Origin: Halocaridina rubra
Lineage: Eukaryota; Arthropoda; Malacostraca; Decapoda; Atyidae
Assembly: GCA_037179515.1 (NCBI GenBank)
Contig: JAXCGZ010017041.1
Location: 75,001 to 139,000 of the forward strand
Length of the DNA stretch: 64,000 bases
Direction: 5' to 3'
The notes beneath the pieces were generated by a model. It had not been told where the DNA came from. It made no database searches and worked only from the letters and a program-made list of their open reading frames with translations. Of this stretch, positions 1-11,145 are shown in pieces; the first letter of the stretch is position 1, and every line of letters begins with the position of its first letter. The translations under genes were made by a program, and so were the position numbers.

Positions 1-2848
1 AGCGGGGTCTGTGCATACTGCAACACTAACACTCCTACTGGGAGGCTCATGGAACTTGAATCTCCTGACTTTGATGTTCTCTGGCTAAAGGTCTATCTCT
101 CCACTACCACTATCATCCTTTACTTCTGCTACTGTTCTCCAAAGTCCACCGAGATTTTGTCTTTCTTTGAATATCTCTCCTCGTGCCATGAGTCCTTGCT
201 ATCTTCTCACCCACATGCCGAAGTTCTCTACATTGGAGACTTCAATGTACACCACAGTGAGTGGCTTCATTTCTTCTCACACTGATGTGGGAGGAAGCGA
301 GGCCCTTGCTTTCTCTATTACTCACGATCTGGAGCAAATTATCAAACATCCTAACCGCGCTCCTGATCATCACGAACATGCTGCAAACACTCTTGACCTA
401 TTTTTTACTTCTAACCCTACAAACTACTCTTATTTCATGCTTTCCCCTCTTGGTAAATCTGACCACTCTATGATCTCTGTCTCTTCCATTTTTGCTCACC
501 CACCACCAATCCCTCTTACTCAGAGCCGCCTTTTGCACTTCGAGCGAACCCAACATGAAAATTTGTGTAACTTTCTCTTTGAAGTCCCATGGGATGACTA
601 CTGCTTTCGGTCCCGCAACCCTGATCGGGTTGCTCTAATAGTTGCCGAGATCATGACCGCGGGAATGGAGGCATACATCCCCTCCTCTATAAAAACTTTC
701 TCTCCCCCTAAACCTTGGTTTGACCGTGCCTGCTCCATGGCTATCAAGGCTAGGAATCAGGCTCACCGATCTTACCAAGCCTCTCCTTCCGATTTAACTC
801 GCTCTGCTTTTATTATAGCTAGGAATCACTGTAATGCTCAGATTCGAAGGACTAAGGCTTCCTTTATAAGAAGGAAAGTTGATGACCTTAACTCCTCTCC
901 CACTAACAAATGCTTCTGGTCCTTAGCCAAAAACTTCTCCAAAAACTTCTGTAATTCAAGCTTTCCCCCTCTCATTCGTTCTGATGGTTCTATAGCTTGC
1001 TCTCCCACTGACAAAGCACTCTCTTTGGCTCTCATTTTTCTGCCAACTCTTCTCTCAACGATTCCAGCACACCTGTTCCTCAGTCTTTTCCCCTCTCTAA
1101 TCCTATGCCCTCCCTTATCCTTTCTTTACGCAAAGTTCATAAGGTTCTTCGCTCGCTACAGACGAACAAGGCATCTGGTCCCGATGGTATCCCTGCAAGG
1201 TTCCTTAAGGAGTTTGCAGATGAACTGGCTCCCATGCTTTGCCATCTTTTTTGCCTCATTCTGTCAACCAATATCTATCCTTCATCTTGGAAGTATGCTC
1301 TAGTTCAACCTGTTTCTAAAAAGGGTGACCGCTCTATTCCTTCTAACTACCGACCTATTGCTCTAACCTCCACTATTGCTAAAGTTTTCGAAACTTTACT
1401 CAATGCTCACTTCTTGAAACGCCTTGAATCTAACTCACTTATCTCCGATCACCAGTACGGCTTCCGCAAGGCAAGATCCACTTGAGATCTCCTGTCCTAT
1501 CTTACTCATGTATGATCATCTTCTCTGAGGAACTATGGGGAATCCTTTGTCGTCACCCTTGATATCTCTAAGGCTTTTGACAGAGTCTGGCACAAGGTTC
1601 TGTTGACCAAACTCCCTGGCTCTGGCTTTACCCCTTCTTTCTGTTATCTGATTTCCAATTTTCTTACTGACCGTTCTATATCTGTAGTTGTTGATGGCGC
1701 GACATCTAGCCCTTTCTCTATTACCAGTGGTGTTCCAGAGGGCTCTGTTCTTTCACCTACTCTCTTCCTTCTCTTCATCAATTATCTTCTACAATCCCCA
1801 TCTTCCTCTCTTCTTCATGCCTTTGCTGATGATTCTACCCTTCACTTTTCCTCTGCCTTTTCTTTACAGCCTTCATCTGTTGCTCGTAATCAATCTCGTA
1901 TCACTCTTTCTTCTACTTTTAACTCCGATTTGCAGAAAGTATCTGAATGGGGCACTCAAAATTTAGTTAAATTCAATTCCTCCAAGACACAGTTTTTGGC
2001 TATCTCTTTGTCTTCTTCTCCTCCTGATAACCCTATTGTCTTCGAAACTAATTATATTTACCCTCTTAACTCTCTCAATATATTAGGAATCCATATAGCC
2101 TCTAACTTATGTTGGAGGAATCACATAATCCAAATTTCTAAATCTTCATCCAAAATATTGGGGGTTTTGTTTCATTTTCGTCATTATTTTTCCTCATTGC
2201 AGTTACTTAAACTTTACAAAGGTCTTGTCCGTCCCTGCTTAGAATATTGCTAACACATCTGGGGTGCTTCTTCCTTTACTTATCTTCTTGATAGTGTTGA
2301 ATCTAAGACAGTCAGGCTCATTAATGATCCTTCTCTTATTTCTAACCTGGATTCTCTCTCTCTTCGCCGTAAGGTATCTTCCCTTTCGCTTTTCTATTGC
2401 TACTACTTCCATCGCTGCTCTGATGAGTTGGTGAGTTGCATCCCTCCTCCACTGCCGAGGCTGCGTAACACTCGCCAAGCAGCCTCATCTCACAGGTACT
2501 GTGTGGAGATTTGTAGCTCGTGGATTGGTCGGTGCAGCGACTGCTTCTTCTCATCTACCTCCAGACTCTGGAACTCTCTTCCTCCTTCTGTCTTTCCTAA
2601 TTCTTAAGACCTCTCATCCTTCAAAAAGCAGATCTATCGTCATCTCAGAGCCTAGTCCTCCACATCTCTGGTTCCTCTGTACTTTGACTGTTTTTTTCTG
2701 TCTGTCGTTTTCCTTTGTGTGACATTACCTCATCTCTGCCTTGCCCTTAACCTTTTTCTTTTCCTTTGTCTTGGTATTTTCTCGTGCCCGGGCCTTTATT
2801 GATGAGGGCAGTTTCTGCCTGTCCCGGTGTCACACTCTTAAAAAAAAA
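1..2848 (+). mobile_element. LINE C copy C1 (CR1/Jockey-lineage non-LTR retrotransposon), 5' end outside window
   Basis: The sequence enters the window inside an AP-endonuclease reading frame and runs through a reverse transcriptase to a 3' UTR ending in a conserved terminus (gtgtcacactc, then an A-run at about 2,840). The same terminus closes two further copies, at 60,941 (plus) and 61,109 (minus), which fixes the 3' end. Comparison with copy C2 shows that at least 340 bp of coding sequence lies upstream of base 1. I place it in the CR1/Jockey lineage by protein style; the exact clade is not resolved. The short A-tail separates it from LINE A, which ends in a 14-bp repeat. Confidence 0.85.
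49..2610 (+). pseudogene. LINE C1 endonuclease-reverse transcriptase, broken
   Basis: Pieces in several frames give one EN-RT polyprotein. The endonuclease part has YIGDFNVHHSEW (about 220-270) and the GKSDHSM motif near 455. A linker follows (to about 1,100). RT motifs come next: NKASGPDGIPARF (about 1,165), YRPIALTS (about 1,350), QYGFRKARST (about 1,455), DISKAFDRVW (about 1,560), SGVPEGSVLSP (about 1,725) and the catalytic FADDS (about 1,820). The C-terminal tail with LWNSLPPSVFP lies near 2,570. Breaks are a frameshift near 270, TGA stops at about 1,483 and 1,514, and TAA near 2,251. GVPEGSV replaces the usual GVPQGSV. The element is not competent; the function is assigned from family motifs. 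Confidence 0.85.
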
Positions 2849-2989
2849 ATATAGATAAGATAAACATACGACAGAGATAGGGTAGGTATGAATAGGTTAG
2901 TGCTTATTAGAAGAATCATAAAAAGAAAAATAGAATAAATAAGTAGAGTAGAATAGAATAGGTTAGACATGCTGAAAATATCATTCAAA

Positions 2990-3065
2990 AATGGAGCTGC
3001 CTCATGTGAGCCAGTAGGCATGTTGCAGTGTCCCCCTATTCTTATGTTCTTATGTTCTTATGTAA
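2990..3065 (+). repeat. 3' end of an unidentified LINE or SINE with (TTATGTTC)n tail
   Basis: A GC-richer stretch ends in three tandem copies of an 8-bp unit (cttatgtt). Short tandem 3' tails are typical of CR1-type LINEs and of SINEs mobilised by them. No coding sequence is attached, so the insert is either extremely 5'-truncated or a SINE. Family unknown. The bases between this and LINE C1 (2,849-2,989) are A/G-rich and otherwise featureless. Confidence 0.4.
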
Positions 3066-3181
3066 TAAAACTTGGGCACATTTATCATCTAGCAAATTTG
3101 CATAAGACTAAAAAAAAAATCAATAACTATAATACTCTATCAACATAAAGAAATAGTATGTTTCAGTATGGAGTAGGCAAA

Positions 3182-3376
<195 letters not shown>

Positions 3377-4182
3377 CTTAGTCAACTTATTTCTCTTCAA
3401 AAAGAATACATTTTTTTTCGCTTGCAAGGCCTCTTTTTATGCCTTGCTTCCTGCCCAACAACACAAGGGGACCGAGCACAACTGCAAACATTTTTTAATA
3501 TCTAGAAGGAATAAAAGCAATATAACTTAGTGTGCAAATAAACATCGAAGCATAAATTCATTCTTTTTTTCATTTAACATTGCAAATAACTTTAATGGAA
3601 CAAGCATACACACCCTTGTCTATTATGGCAATCTTTTCTCTTTATGTAACTCAGAGGGTTGAGTTGAAGCACACACTTGCAATAAGTCAACATTCCTCCG
3701 ACGAAATTTAAACAAAATACTACAATCATATTTGATAATCTTATTTGTTAAAATATGAAACTCTTGGAAGCTTAACAGGAATTATAAATCAAACATATTT
3801 TACACGAAAGCTGATACTTCAAAAGAATTTTCTTAGTTGTATTCATATAGCTCTACTACTGATGATTCGTTTTTTTACGTCTCGAACTCCCGTTTCTACT
3901 AAGGGCTAGGACGGATGCCTTCTTGCGAAGGACTTGTTTTGGCATGTATAATCGTTACCCTGAGTGTGTGCCCTTACTAACCGTAGCCCGTGACGGGGCG
4001 CAAACCATCGACCTGCCGACACAGAGTCGCGGACGCTACCATATAAAACGTGTACCTGAATATAATATAAAAAGCTTGTATCTGTGCATGCTGTAATAAT
4101 ATTAAAAAAAATATTTTATTTGCAAAATTAAAGAAAGAATTTTGCTTCTCATGATCTCTTAATGAATTGTACATAAAATATT

Positions 4183-4698
<516 letters not shown>

Positions 4699-6384
4699 TT
4701 TATGAACTCAAATTTAATTTTTTTGAGTGACTATTCAGCAGAATTACCCCAGGAGACAGGGGGGAGTTATGCATTTTTTCTCCTTTTCTGTACTTACGAT
4801 TGGGTAGGTACTTAACTACCTCCTTTTTTTTCCCAAACACCAATACTACTCAATATATGTCTTCTGGAATTCAAATGGCTAGCTTTTGCAGGGAGTTGTC
4901 ATTTCTTGTTGTCATTTCTTGTGAGTTTACACTCTCTTCATGACCAAGCTGAAGTAATGGTAACAAACATTATCATGGCTAAAACTTCTAAGTTTTATTT
5001 TATCTGTTTAGCATATTGTTTTGGACAATTAATGTAAATACTGCAGCCAGAAAAAAAAGAAAGAAGCATTCAGAGATTCGCATCCTTTATCACTTAATAT
5101 ATCTCTTGAAAATTTCGAAAATCGAATAATAAACTCATTGGTGGAGTAGGGGACAAAACAAAAAATAAAATAAAATCTGCATCTCAGCCATATCTGGGCA
5201 GGTGGAAAATCACGTTGTCTTAAATATATCTCTGAATAGATATCTCAGTGGCTATGCACCTCCTATTAAAACTACGTGCATTTTGCTGGCATTAAGACAT
5301 GGATGATGCAGGGGAAGAGTCCTCCCAGACCCTATGCCCATCCTGCTTCCTAACAACTTTTAATCGGGTCCACCCACGAGAGCATCCCTCCCATGATACC
5401 CCTGTCAGTCAGACCCGTTCTCTTGCTCATTCACTCACTCTCGCAACTCACTCTCTTTAAGCATTTCCCCAAGAGATCTCTTTACTGCACCTATTTCCCT
5501 CCCCGTCACTCTGAAGGAGTGTGTGTGTGGACTCGCGAGTGGCCCGGTGGTCGCATGACTGCGTCACCAGTCCCAGGTCCTCCCTATACTACCCAACTAT
5601 GGTGCGTTAGGGCGACACTCTAACCCCCCTATCACGGCACAATTTCCTCTACTCTCTTTCCTGCCTGCATAACATCTTAATGAACGAAAAAAATCTCACT
5701 ATATCAAACAGTAAAGTTCTTAATAACATCACAATGTTTTCTTATTCTTCAAAAGGATATATCACACACATATTTTAATATCAAAGATCAGTGCAATGAC
5801 TAGTTCTTTATAATAATGACTTTGCAAATCACACGTGATAAAAGAAAAAACCTTAAAAGCGGATTAAAGTATATTTCTCACTATAATTCTTACGCGCATT
5901 TCTGAGTATATAAAAACTCTACTAGTTATATTTTATTCTTAAACACTGTCACTTGCGCAAATATTTCTCGGTAAAATTACTCTACTTTCGCTGTAAGAAA
6001 TTAATATAAAAATAATATTACACGTACATTAAATTTTTCAATATAAATCTATACATTCGCCTGTTTAATAAAAATTTAGGCAATAATAAAAATAAATGGA
6101 ACACCCTTCGAACGCAATTACTAGTTATATTGTTCAAATTATAACAAAAATGGAGTTTATTACTGCTTATAGCTATTAGTACAAATTATCCATGTTAGTA
6201 ATGGGTACAGAAATTCTACTTCTATTGATTTGCTAAAGCCATACGCCCTTTCATATGCATGGTGGTTGAGTCAAAGCATAACTACACAGTAAAATGGCGG
6301 AGCCCTCCGACCTCAATATCTTTTAATAGTTGTCCCATTACTCACTGGATACAAATTACAAGTACTTAGCTATTTTGGGATGCT

Positions 6385-6900
6385 GCTTGAAGAATGTCAC
6401 AGCCACAGGCACTGGAGGAGGGGGTGTTTATTTCTTCTGCGCTTGTTGATTTTCTCGCCGACGTCGTCCATATGTATCGTAGTCGTCGATTCACCATCGC
6501 AGGCATTTCAGCAACAAATAACTCCTGGTAGGGGCGCTGAGTTTCAAAGCATCATTCACAGTGCGGCGCACGGTGGTATACATGGAGCTCGCTGAATTTC
6601 TCTCCCAGTTGACGTTTCTCATTCTTCGTGAAAGAAATTTCATGATCTTTTCTTCGGAAACAGAATGCATTGGACAATTCTTACTGCGGGGGACCTTGCC
6701 TATACGTTGATGGGGGAAAGGGGTGGCTGGCTCAGGTTTCTGGTTACTCTGAGCGTCATCGGAGCCTGAGGCGTTCTTTTATGGCGTCGCTTGCTTGTAA
6801 GGGTCTAGAAGTTTCTTCTCACTCGAACATTTCTTTCAGATTTGCATTTATATCTGTTTCTTCCGTATTCATAATTCTTTTTCTCGTTGTACCAGTCTCT
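6385..6900 (-). pseudogene. Gag-like ORF remnant of copy (i)
   Basis: Read on the minus strand, about 6,385-6,500 encodes a fragment resembling YGRRWREIQRAKTKGKP followed by PPPPVP, seen in the intact ORF at 39,446-39,859. It is interrupted by a stop just before the proline run. Upstream similarity fades. It identifies the element family but is certainly non-functional. Confidence 0.5.
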
Positions 6901-7554
6901 TCTATTCAATTTTGGCATGGATTCATCCTGAGCTGATCACCACTGACGAATAGTGTTATTCTAAGACTATACTTATTCTATAGGTAGCAAGGTCGGTGTT
7001 AGATATGCGTCGTTCACCTAACAGTGTCTTTATCAAAACTATTAACTTGACGTACCTCAAAGCTCCCCACTAGCACAGTTCACAGTTCCCCGTTCCCTTA
7101 GGGGGAGGTTTCTGTCTAGGACGTAGTTCTGCCCACGGCAAGGTCTAACTCTGTGCAAGCGCTCCTCTCTGGTGGGTGGGTTTTCGTTTGCGCACACTGC
7201 CCTCTAGTGGCCTAAAGGCAAAGTTACAACATTTGACTTTCTTAACCTTTTTCTTATTACGACATAATAATAATAATCATAATAATATAATAAGCTAACA
7301 TAATCCATGAGATAGAGAGAGAGGAGAGAAGAATTATTGCTCTTTTGTACGCATGTAATGCATTGAAACTATAACTTGTCTATTTTGCATATAATTAAAG
7401 CTACTATTGAACAGGTTTCTTTTTTTCTGTATCTATTAGAGAGAGTACATTTGATCTTAAATTTTATTTAAATAAAAACGAGAATAAAAACAAGTTAAAA
7501 AAATAAATTATAACTTATAGCCTTCTTGGCTCCCGACCACACCTTACTTAATCC

Positions 7555-7555
<1 letters not shown>

Positions 7556-7642
<87 letters not shown>
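7556..7642 (+). repeat. (GA)n microsatellite
   Basis: Uninterrupted GA dinucleotide of about 85 bp. The sequence between 7,231 and 7,555 is AT-rich with no recognisable feature. Confidence 0.97.
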
Positions 7643-7644
<2 letters not shown>

Positions 7645-7825
7645 CATTATCGCTTTGGAAGGAACATATAGTTCAGATCCATGTATTTTACAGCCATAAC
7701 TAAATGAAAATTAAGAAAACTTGAATTTGCAAAAAGAAAAGCCATGGGCAATAAACAGCTCAAAGGGAATAAGGGCATGTGTCAAACTAGAGAGAGCATT
7801 GCCTTTATCAAGGTCAAGGAGTCAG

Positions 7826-7990
<165 letters not shown>

Positions 7991-8001
7991 TTAAAATAAC
8001 A

Positions 8002-8068
8002 TATCACTATATGTGAAAACATGGATCATGTTTTATCCCTTACGGAGAGGTTGTTGTTTAGTTTCTGT
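8002..8068 (+). repeat. Remnant of the (AT)n-bounded tRNA-like unit fused to an LTR tip
   Basis: 8,002-8,040 resembles the left boundary of the fold-back family (acatatgtgaaaacatgaat...tttacccc). It is followed at about 8,042-8,068 by the terminal 27 bp of the Gmr1-like LTR (ggagaggttgttgtt...), at the same relative position as the full element at 14,815. A LINE A 3' end then cuts in at 8,073. Either a separate LTR insertion or a duplicated piece of the 14.8-kb locus. Confidence 0.55.
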
Positions 8069-8072
8069 GTGT

Positions 8073-8285
8073 GTGATTACCTAATTGTGATTACCTAATT
8101 GTGTTTACAGGAAAGAGCCCAAAGCTCGTATCTTCCCGTCTCATGATCGGTTACATTTTGTACTTAGTGACACTTATCATACCTGTCCTTAAAACTATTG
8201 ATTGAGATAGCATTTACTACCTCCTCGCTTAGCGAATTCCAATTATCAACTACTCTTACACTGAAAGAGTATTTCCTTACATCTT
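8073..8285 (-). mobile_element. LINE A 3'-end fragment (minus)
   Basis: Begins with the LINE A terminal 14-bp repeat (gtgattacctaatt, two copies) and continues as the reverse complement of LINE A copy 1 3' UTR and last codons (about 13,852-14,062). It stops at a (TG)n run. Severely 5'-truncated. Confidence 0.85.
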
Positions 8286-8296
8286 GTGTGTGTGTG

Positions 8297-8335
8297 TGAG
8301 TGTGTCCCCTTAGTCATTCAAATTTATGACTAAGG

Positions 8336-8368
<33 letters not shown>
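8297..8368 (+). repeat. Fold-back: (TG)n - inverted repeat - (CA)n
   Basis: The arms TGTGTCCCCTTAGTCAT and ATGACTAAGGGCACACA are near-perfect complements around an 8-bp loop near 8,325, and both are extended by complementary (TG)n and (CA)n runs. It sits between inverted LINE A 3' fragments, so it marks the pivot of an inverted junction. Confidence 0.75.
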
Positions 8369-8369
<1 letters not shown>

Positions 8370-8896
8370 CCTATGTGAGGCCAAAACTCGAATATGCAGC
8401 CCCCTTTTGGAATCCGCACTTGAAAAAGCACATAGCTAAGCTTGAAAAAGTTCAAAGACATGCCACGAAACTGGTGCCAGAAATACCCAATCTCAGTTAT
8501 GATGAGAGGCTGAGGGAATTAGACTTACCATCACTGGAAGCTAGAAGAGTGAGGGGGGATATGGTGACAGTCTTTAAATTCCTTCATGGTTATGATAGAG
8601 TGGATAGGGATCGATATTTTGATATGGCTGGCTCTAGAACTAGATGTCATAGTTTGAAGCTTGGTAAGAAAACTTCTTTGCAGGATGTAAGGAAATACTT
8701 TTTCAGTGTAAGAGTAGTTGATAATTGGAATTGGCTAAGCGAGGAGGTAGTTAATGCTATCTCAATCCATAGTTTTAAGGACAGGTATGATAAGTATCAC
8801 TAAGTATAAAATGGAACCGATGAGGAGACGGGAAGATACGAGCTTTGGGCTCTTTCCCGTAAACACAATTAGGTAATCACAATTAGGTAATCACAC
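8369..8896 (+). mobile_element. LINE A 3'-end fragment (plus)
   Basis: Nearly identical to 13,539-14,055 of LINE A copy 1. It includes the last about 145 codons of ORF2 (open from about 8,375 to the stop at 8,803), the 3' UTR and two copies of the 14-bp tail. It encodes only the region C-terminal to the RT (thumb/tail), without a catalytic domain, so no function is expected. Confidence 0.9.
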
Positions 8897-8897
8897 A

Positions 8898-9100
8898 TAA
8901 GGAAATACTTTTTCAGTGTAAGAGTAGTTGATAACTGGAATTGGCTAAGCGAGGAGGTAGTTAATGCTATCTCAATCCATAGTTTTAAGGACAGGTATGA
9001 TAAGTATCACTAAGTCTAAAATGGAACCGATGAGGAGACGGGAAGATACGAGCTTTGGGCTCTTTCCCGTAAGCACAATTAGGTAATCACAATTAGGTAA

Positions 9101-9104
<4 letters not shown>
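8898..9104 (+). mobile_element. Second LINE A 3'-end fragment, tandem
   Basis: A further copy of the last about 200 bp of LINE A follows directly on the tail of the previous fragment and again ends in the 14-bp repeat. The tail runs into a (CA)n tract. The pair arose by a tandem insertion or by local duplication; the sequence does not say which. Confidence 0.85.

Positions 9105-9147
<43 letters not shown>
9101..9147 (+). repeat. (CA)n microsatellite at a LINE A tail
   Basis: It continues without a break from the final tail repeat (…ggtaatcacacac…), so it probably grew from the LINE terminus. Confidence 0.95.
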
Positions 9148-9149
<2 letters not shown>

Positions 9150-10064
9150 GCGCGTTCAGTGACACACGGAATTGCTCCTCTTAAATTTTTAACTGTTTCG
9201 ATTGACTAAAGTGCTTAGTGGAAAACTTTACCATAATTTCCATAAATCTGAAATCCTGCAGAGTATTGTGAGTACAAAAACTAATATTTGTTGTAAGACG
9301 AGACTGTTCATATTAAAGGAAAAAAAATTGAGAACTTTTTCGTGAGGAAGAGAGAGAAGCTGCCGTCCAGTTTCTGCCTTGAGGGAAATCTAGAAGAGTT
9401 GCCAGACGTGGAGCCATCACACCACATTACCTAATTTTTTGTGTAAACTGGGGAAAGCTCTTAAGCCGTTTTACCTGATCCTGTGGTTCTATATATTGTT
9501 AAAATCAGTATCCTTCCCATTTATATTAACTAGTTAGTTAGTTTGATACACGAAAAAATTGAATAATAAAAGAAAAAAATTACCAAATACCCACCTGTCA
9601 ACAGTACTGAGTTAAGTTGCCAAGTAGTACAGCAGTCCTATTTTCTTCATTTTTTTTGCTTTTCTTTTAGCTTTCTCTTTTACTATTTTGTTATTTTGTA
9701 TATATATTGAGTTAAATGTAAAGTCTAAATCCCGTGATAACATATCTTGGTTAGCAAGTCAGTTTATCAGTTAGGAAAAATATATAACAGAAACAGGTGG
9801 GTCCCACCTCGAACACAAATTCGAATTTTCCTTCAGGTTTGACTTTTGTTTTTCTTTTTCTTTTTATACTTAAATTACCATGGTCAAGTTTTTAAGTTAA
9901 GATGTGTGTTACCAGAAAGGAGACAAACTGAGTCACTAAATAGCACTTATATGGAGATATAAAAATTCTGTGTGAAGGTAAATTAGAAGTTTTTCTCTTT
10001 TCTTTTCTTTTTTTTTCCTCTTTCTCGTCTTCTTTCTATATTCTGTGAGAGGGAGAACATAAAA
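9150..10064. other. AT-rich stretch without a recognised gene; may hold the LINE A 5' UTR
   Basis: No ORF, tRNA or inverted repeat that I can support. The part next to 10,065 is expected to include the 5' UTR of LINE A copy 1, but the other near-full copy (41,706-53,226) is truncated downstream of this point. The 5' boundary therefore cannot be located by comparison. Confidence 0.4.
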
Positions 10065-11145
10065 ATGAAGCCATCTCTGTCCCAAACCTCTCCCACCCAT
10101 GGGTCGGGAGAAGGGGTAGTCATCAGAGGACTTAAACAGAGAATCAAGAAGTTAGAGGAAATGGTTACAAGACTTGATGAAAAAAATTCGGAATATGGAT
10201 GGAGAAATGAAAGAGAATGAAACACTCAGAGAACAAATAAGATCTTTGGAGGAAGCAAATAAAGCACAAGGGCAGGAGAGAAAGGAACTAGAAAAAAGAA
10301 TAAAGAAGCTGGAAGGGGAAAAGAGTCAACTAGAATCTAGAATTTCTAAACAAGAAGATAAAAACAAACAGCTAAATGACAACCTAAAGGAATTAGATGT
10401 TAGTTCACTGCTCTCTTCTGAGAGAGACGAGATTGCTGCTTGGAATGTTCAGATTAAGGAAAACATTGAACAGTTCAGAAAAGAGTTCCAGGAGCTGAAT
10501 ATGGAAAATGATGCCATGAAAACGTCCTTTGCTGATGCACTAAAGGGGAATGTGGCAGTAAAAGAGGCTGTAAAGGTGGTGGCACTGGAAAACATACAAA
10601 CAGTTGACTATAAAGAGACAGTAATCAAAAAAATGAAAGACGTTGTGATGGAAAGGGCAAACCCACTCATCAGACAGGCACTTGATAAGGAGAAGACAGT
10701 GGTAATCTCAGGCATAAGTGAATCCCAGGAGCCAACATGGCAGGGGAGACTTGAAGAAAATAAAGCTAACGTTGTAGACCTGATAAGAAAGCTTGGAGTA
10801 GTATGTGGTCCTGAGGATATTGTAAACATACACCAACTAGGTAAATATTCGAGGGAAGGAAAGCCGAGACCAACAAAAGTAACCTTTGAGAGAGGGGAGA
10901 CATGTAGGGAAATATTGTTGAGAAAAAAAAGTCTAAAAGACCTTCAAGAATGCAAAGAAGTGTTCATTAGACGATACAGAACACAGGAAGAGATGGGAAA
11001 GATCAAAAACTTGTTGCAAGAGGCAAGAAGGTTAAATGATGAATGAAATGAAGAAGAGAAGAAAAATTTTCGTTACAGAATACTTCCAGACAAAGGGGAG
11101 ATAAAGAAGATAATGACAGAAGATCAGGGGATGGGGCCTCATTAA
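10065..11145 (+). pseudogene. LINE A ORF1 (coiled-coil nucleic-acid-binding protein), frameshifted
   Basis: The likely start is the ATG at 10,065. A run of seven A near 10,180 adds a base and breaks the frame. The remainder reads 10,177-11,046 and is rich in Glu, Lys, Leu and Gln heptads (LEEANKAQGQERKELEKRI and similar), a long coiled coil over about residues 25-110. After that come ordinary globular residues (TVVISGISESQEPTW about 10,695) and a basic C-terminus. Coiled-coil plus basic C-terminal layouts are common in LINE ORF1 proteins that bind element RNA. TGA at 11,044 is AGA in copy 2, so the undamaged frame would end at the TAA at 11,143. Confidence 0.7.
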
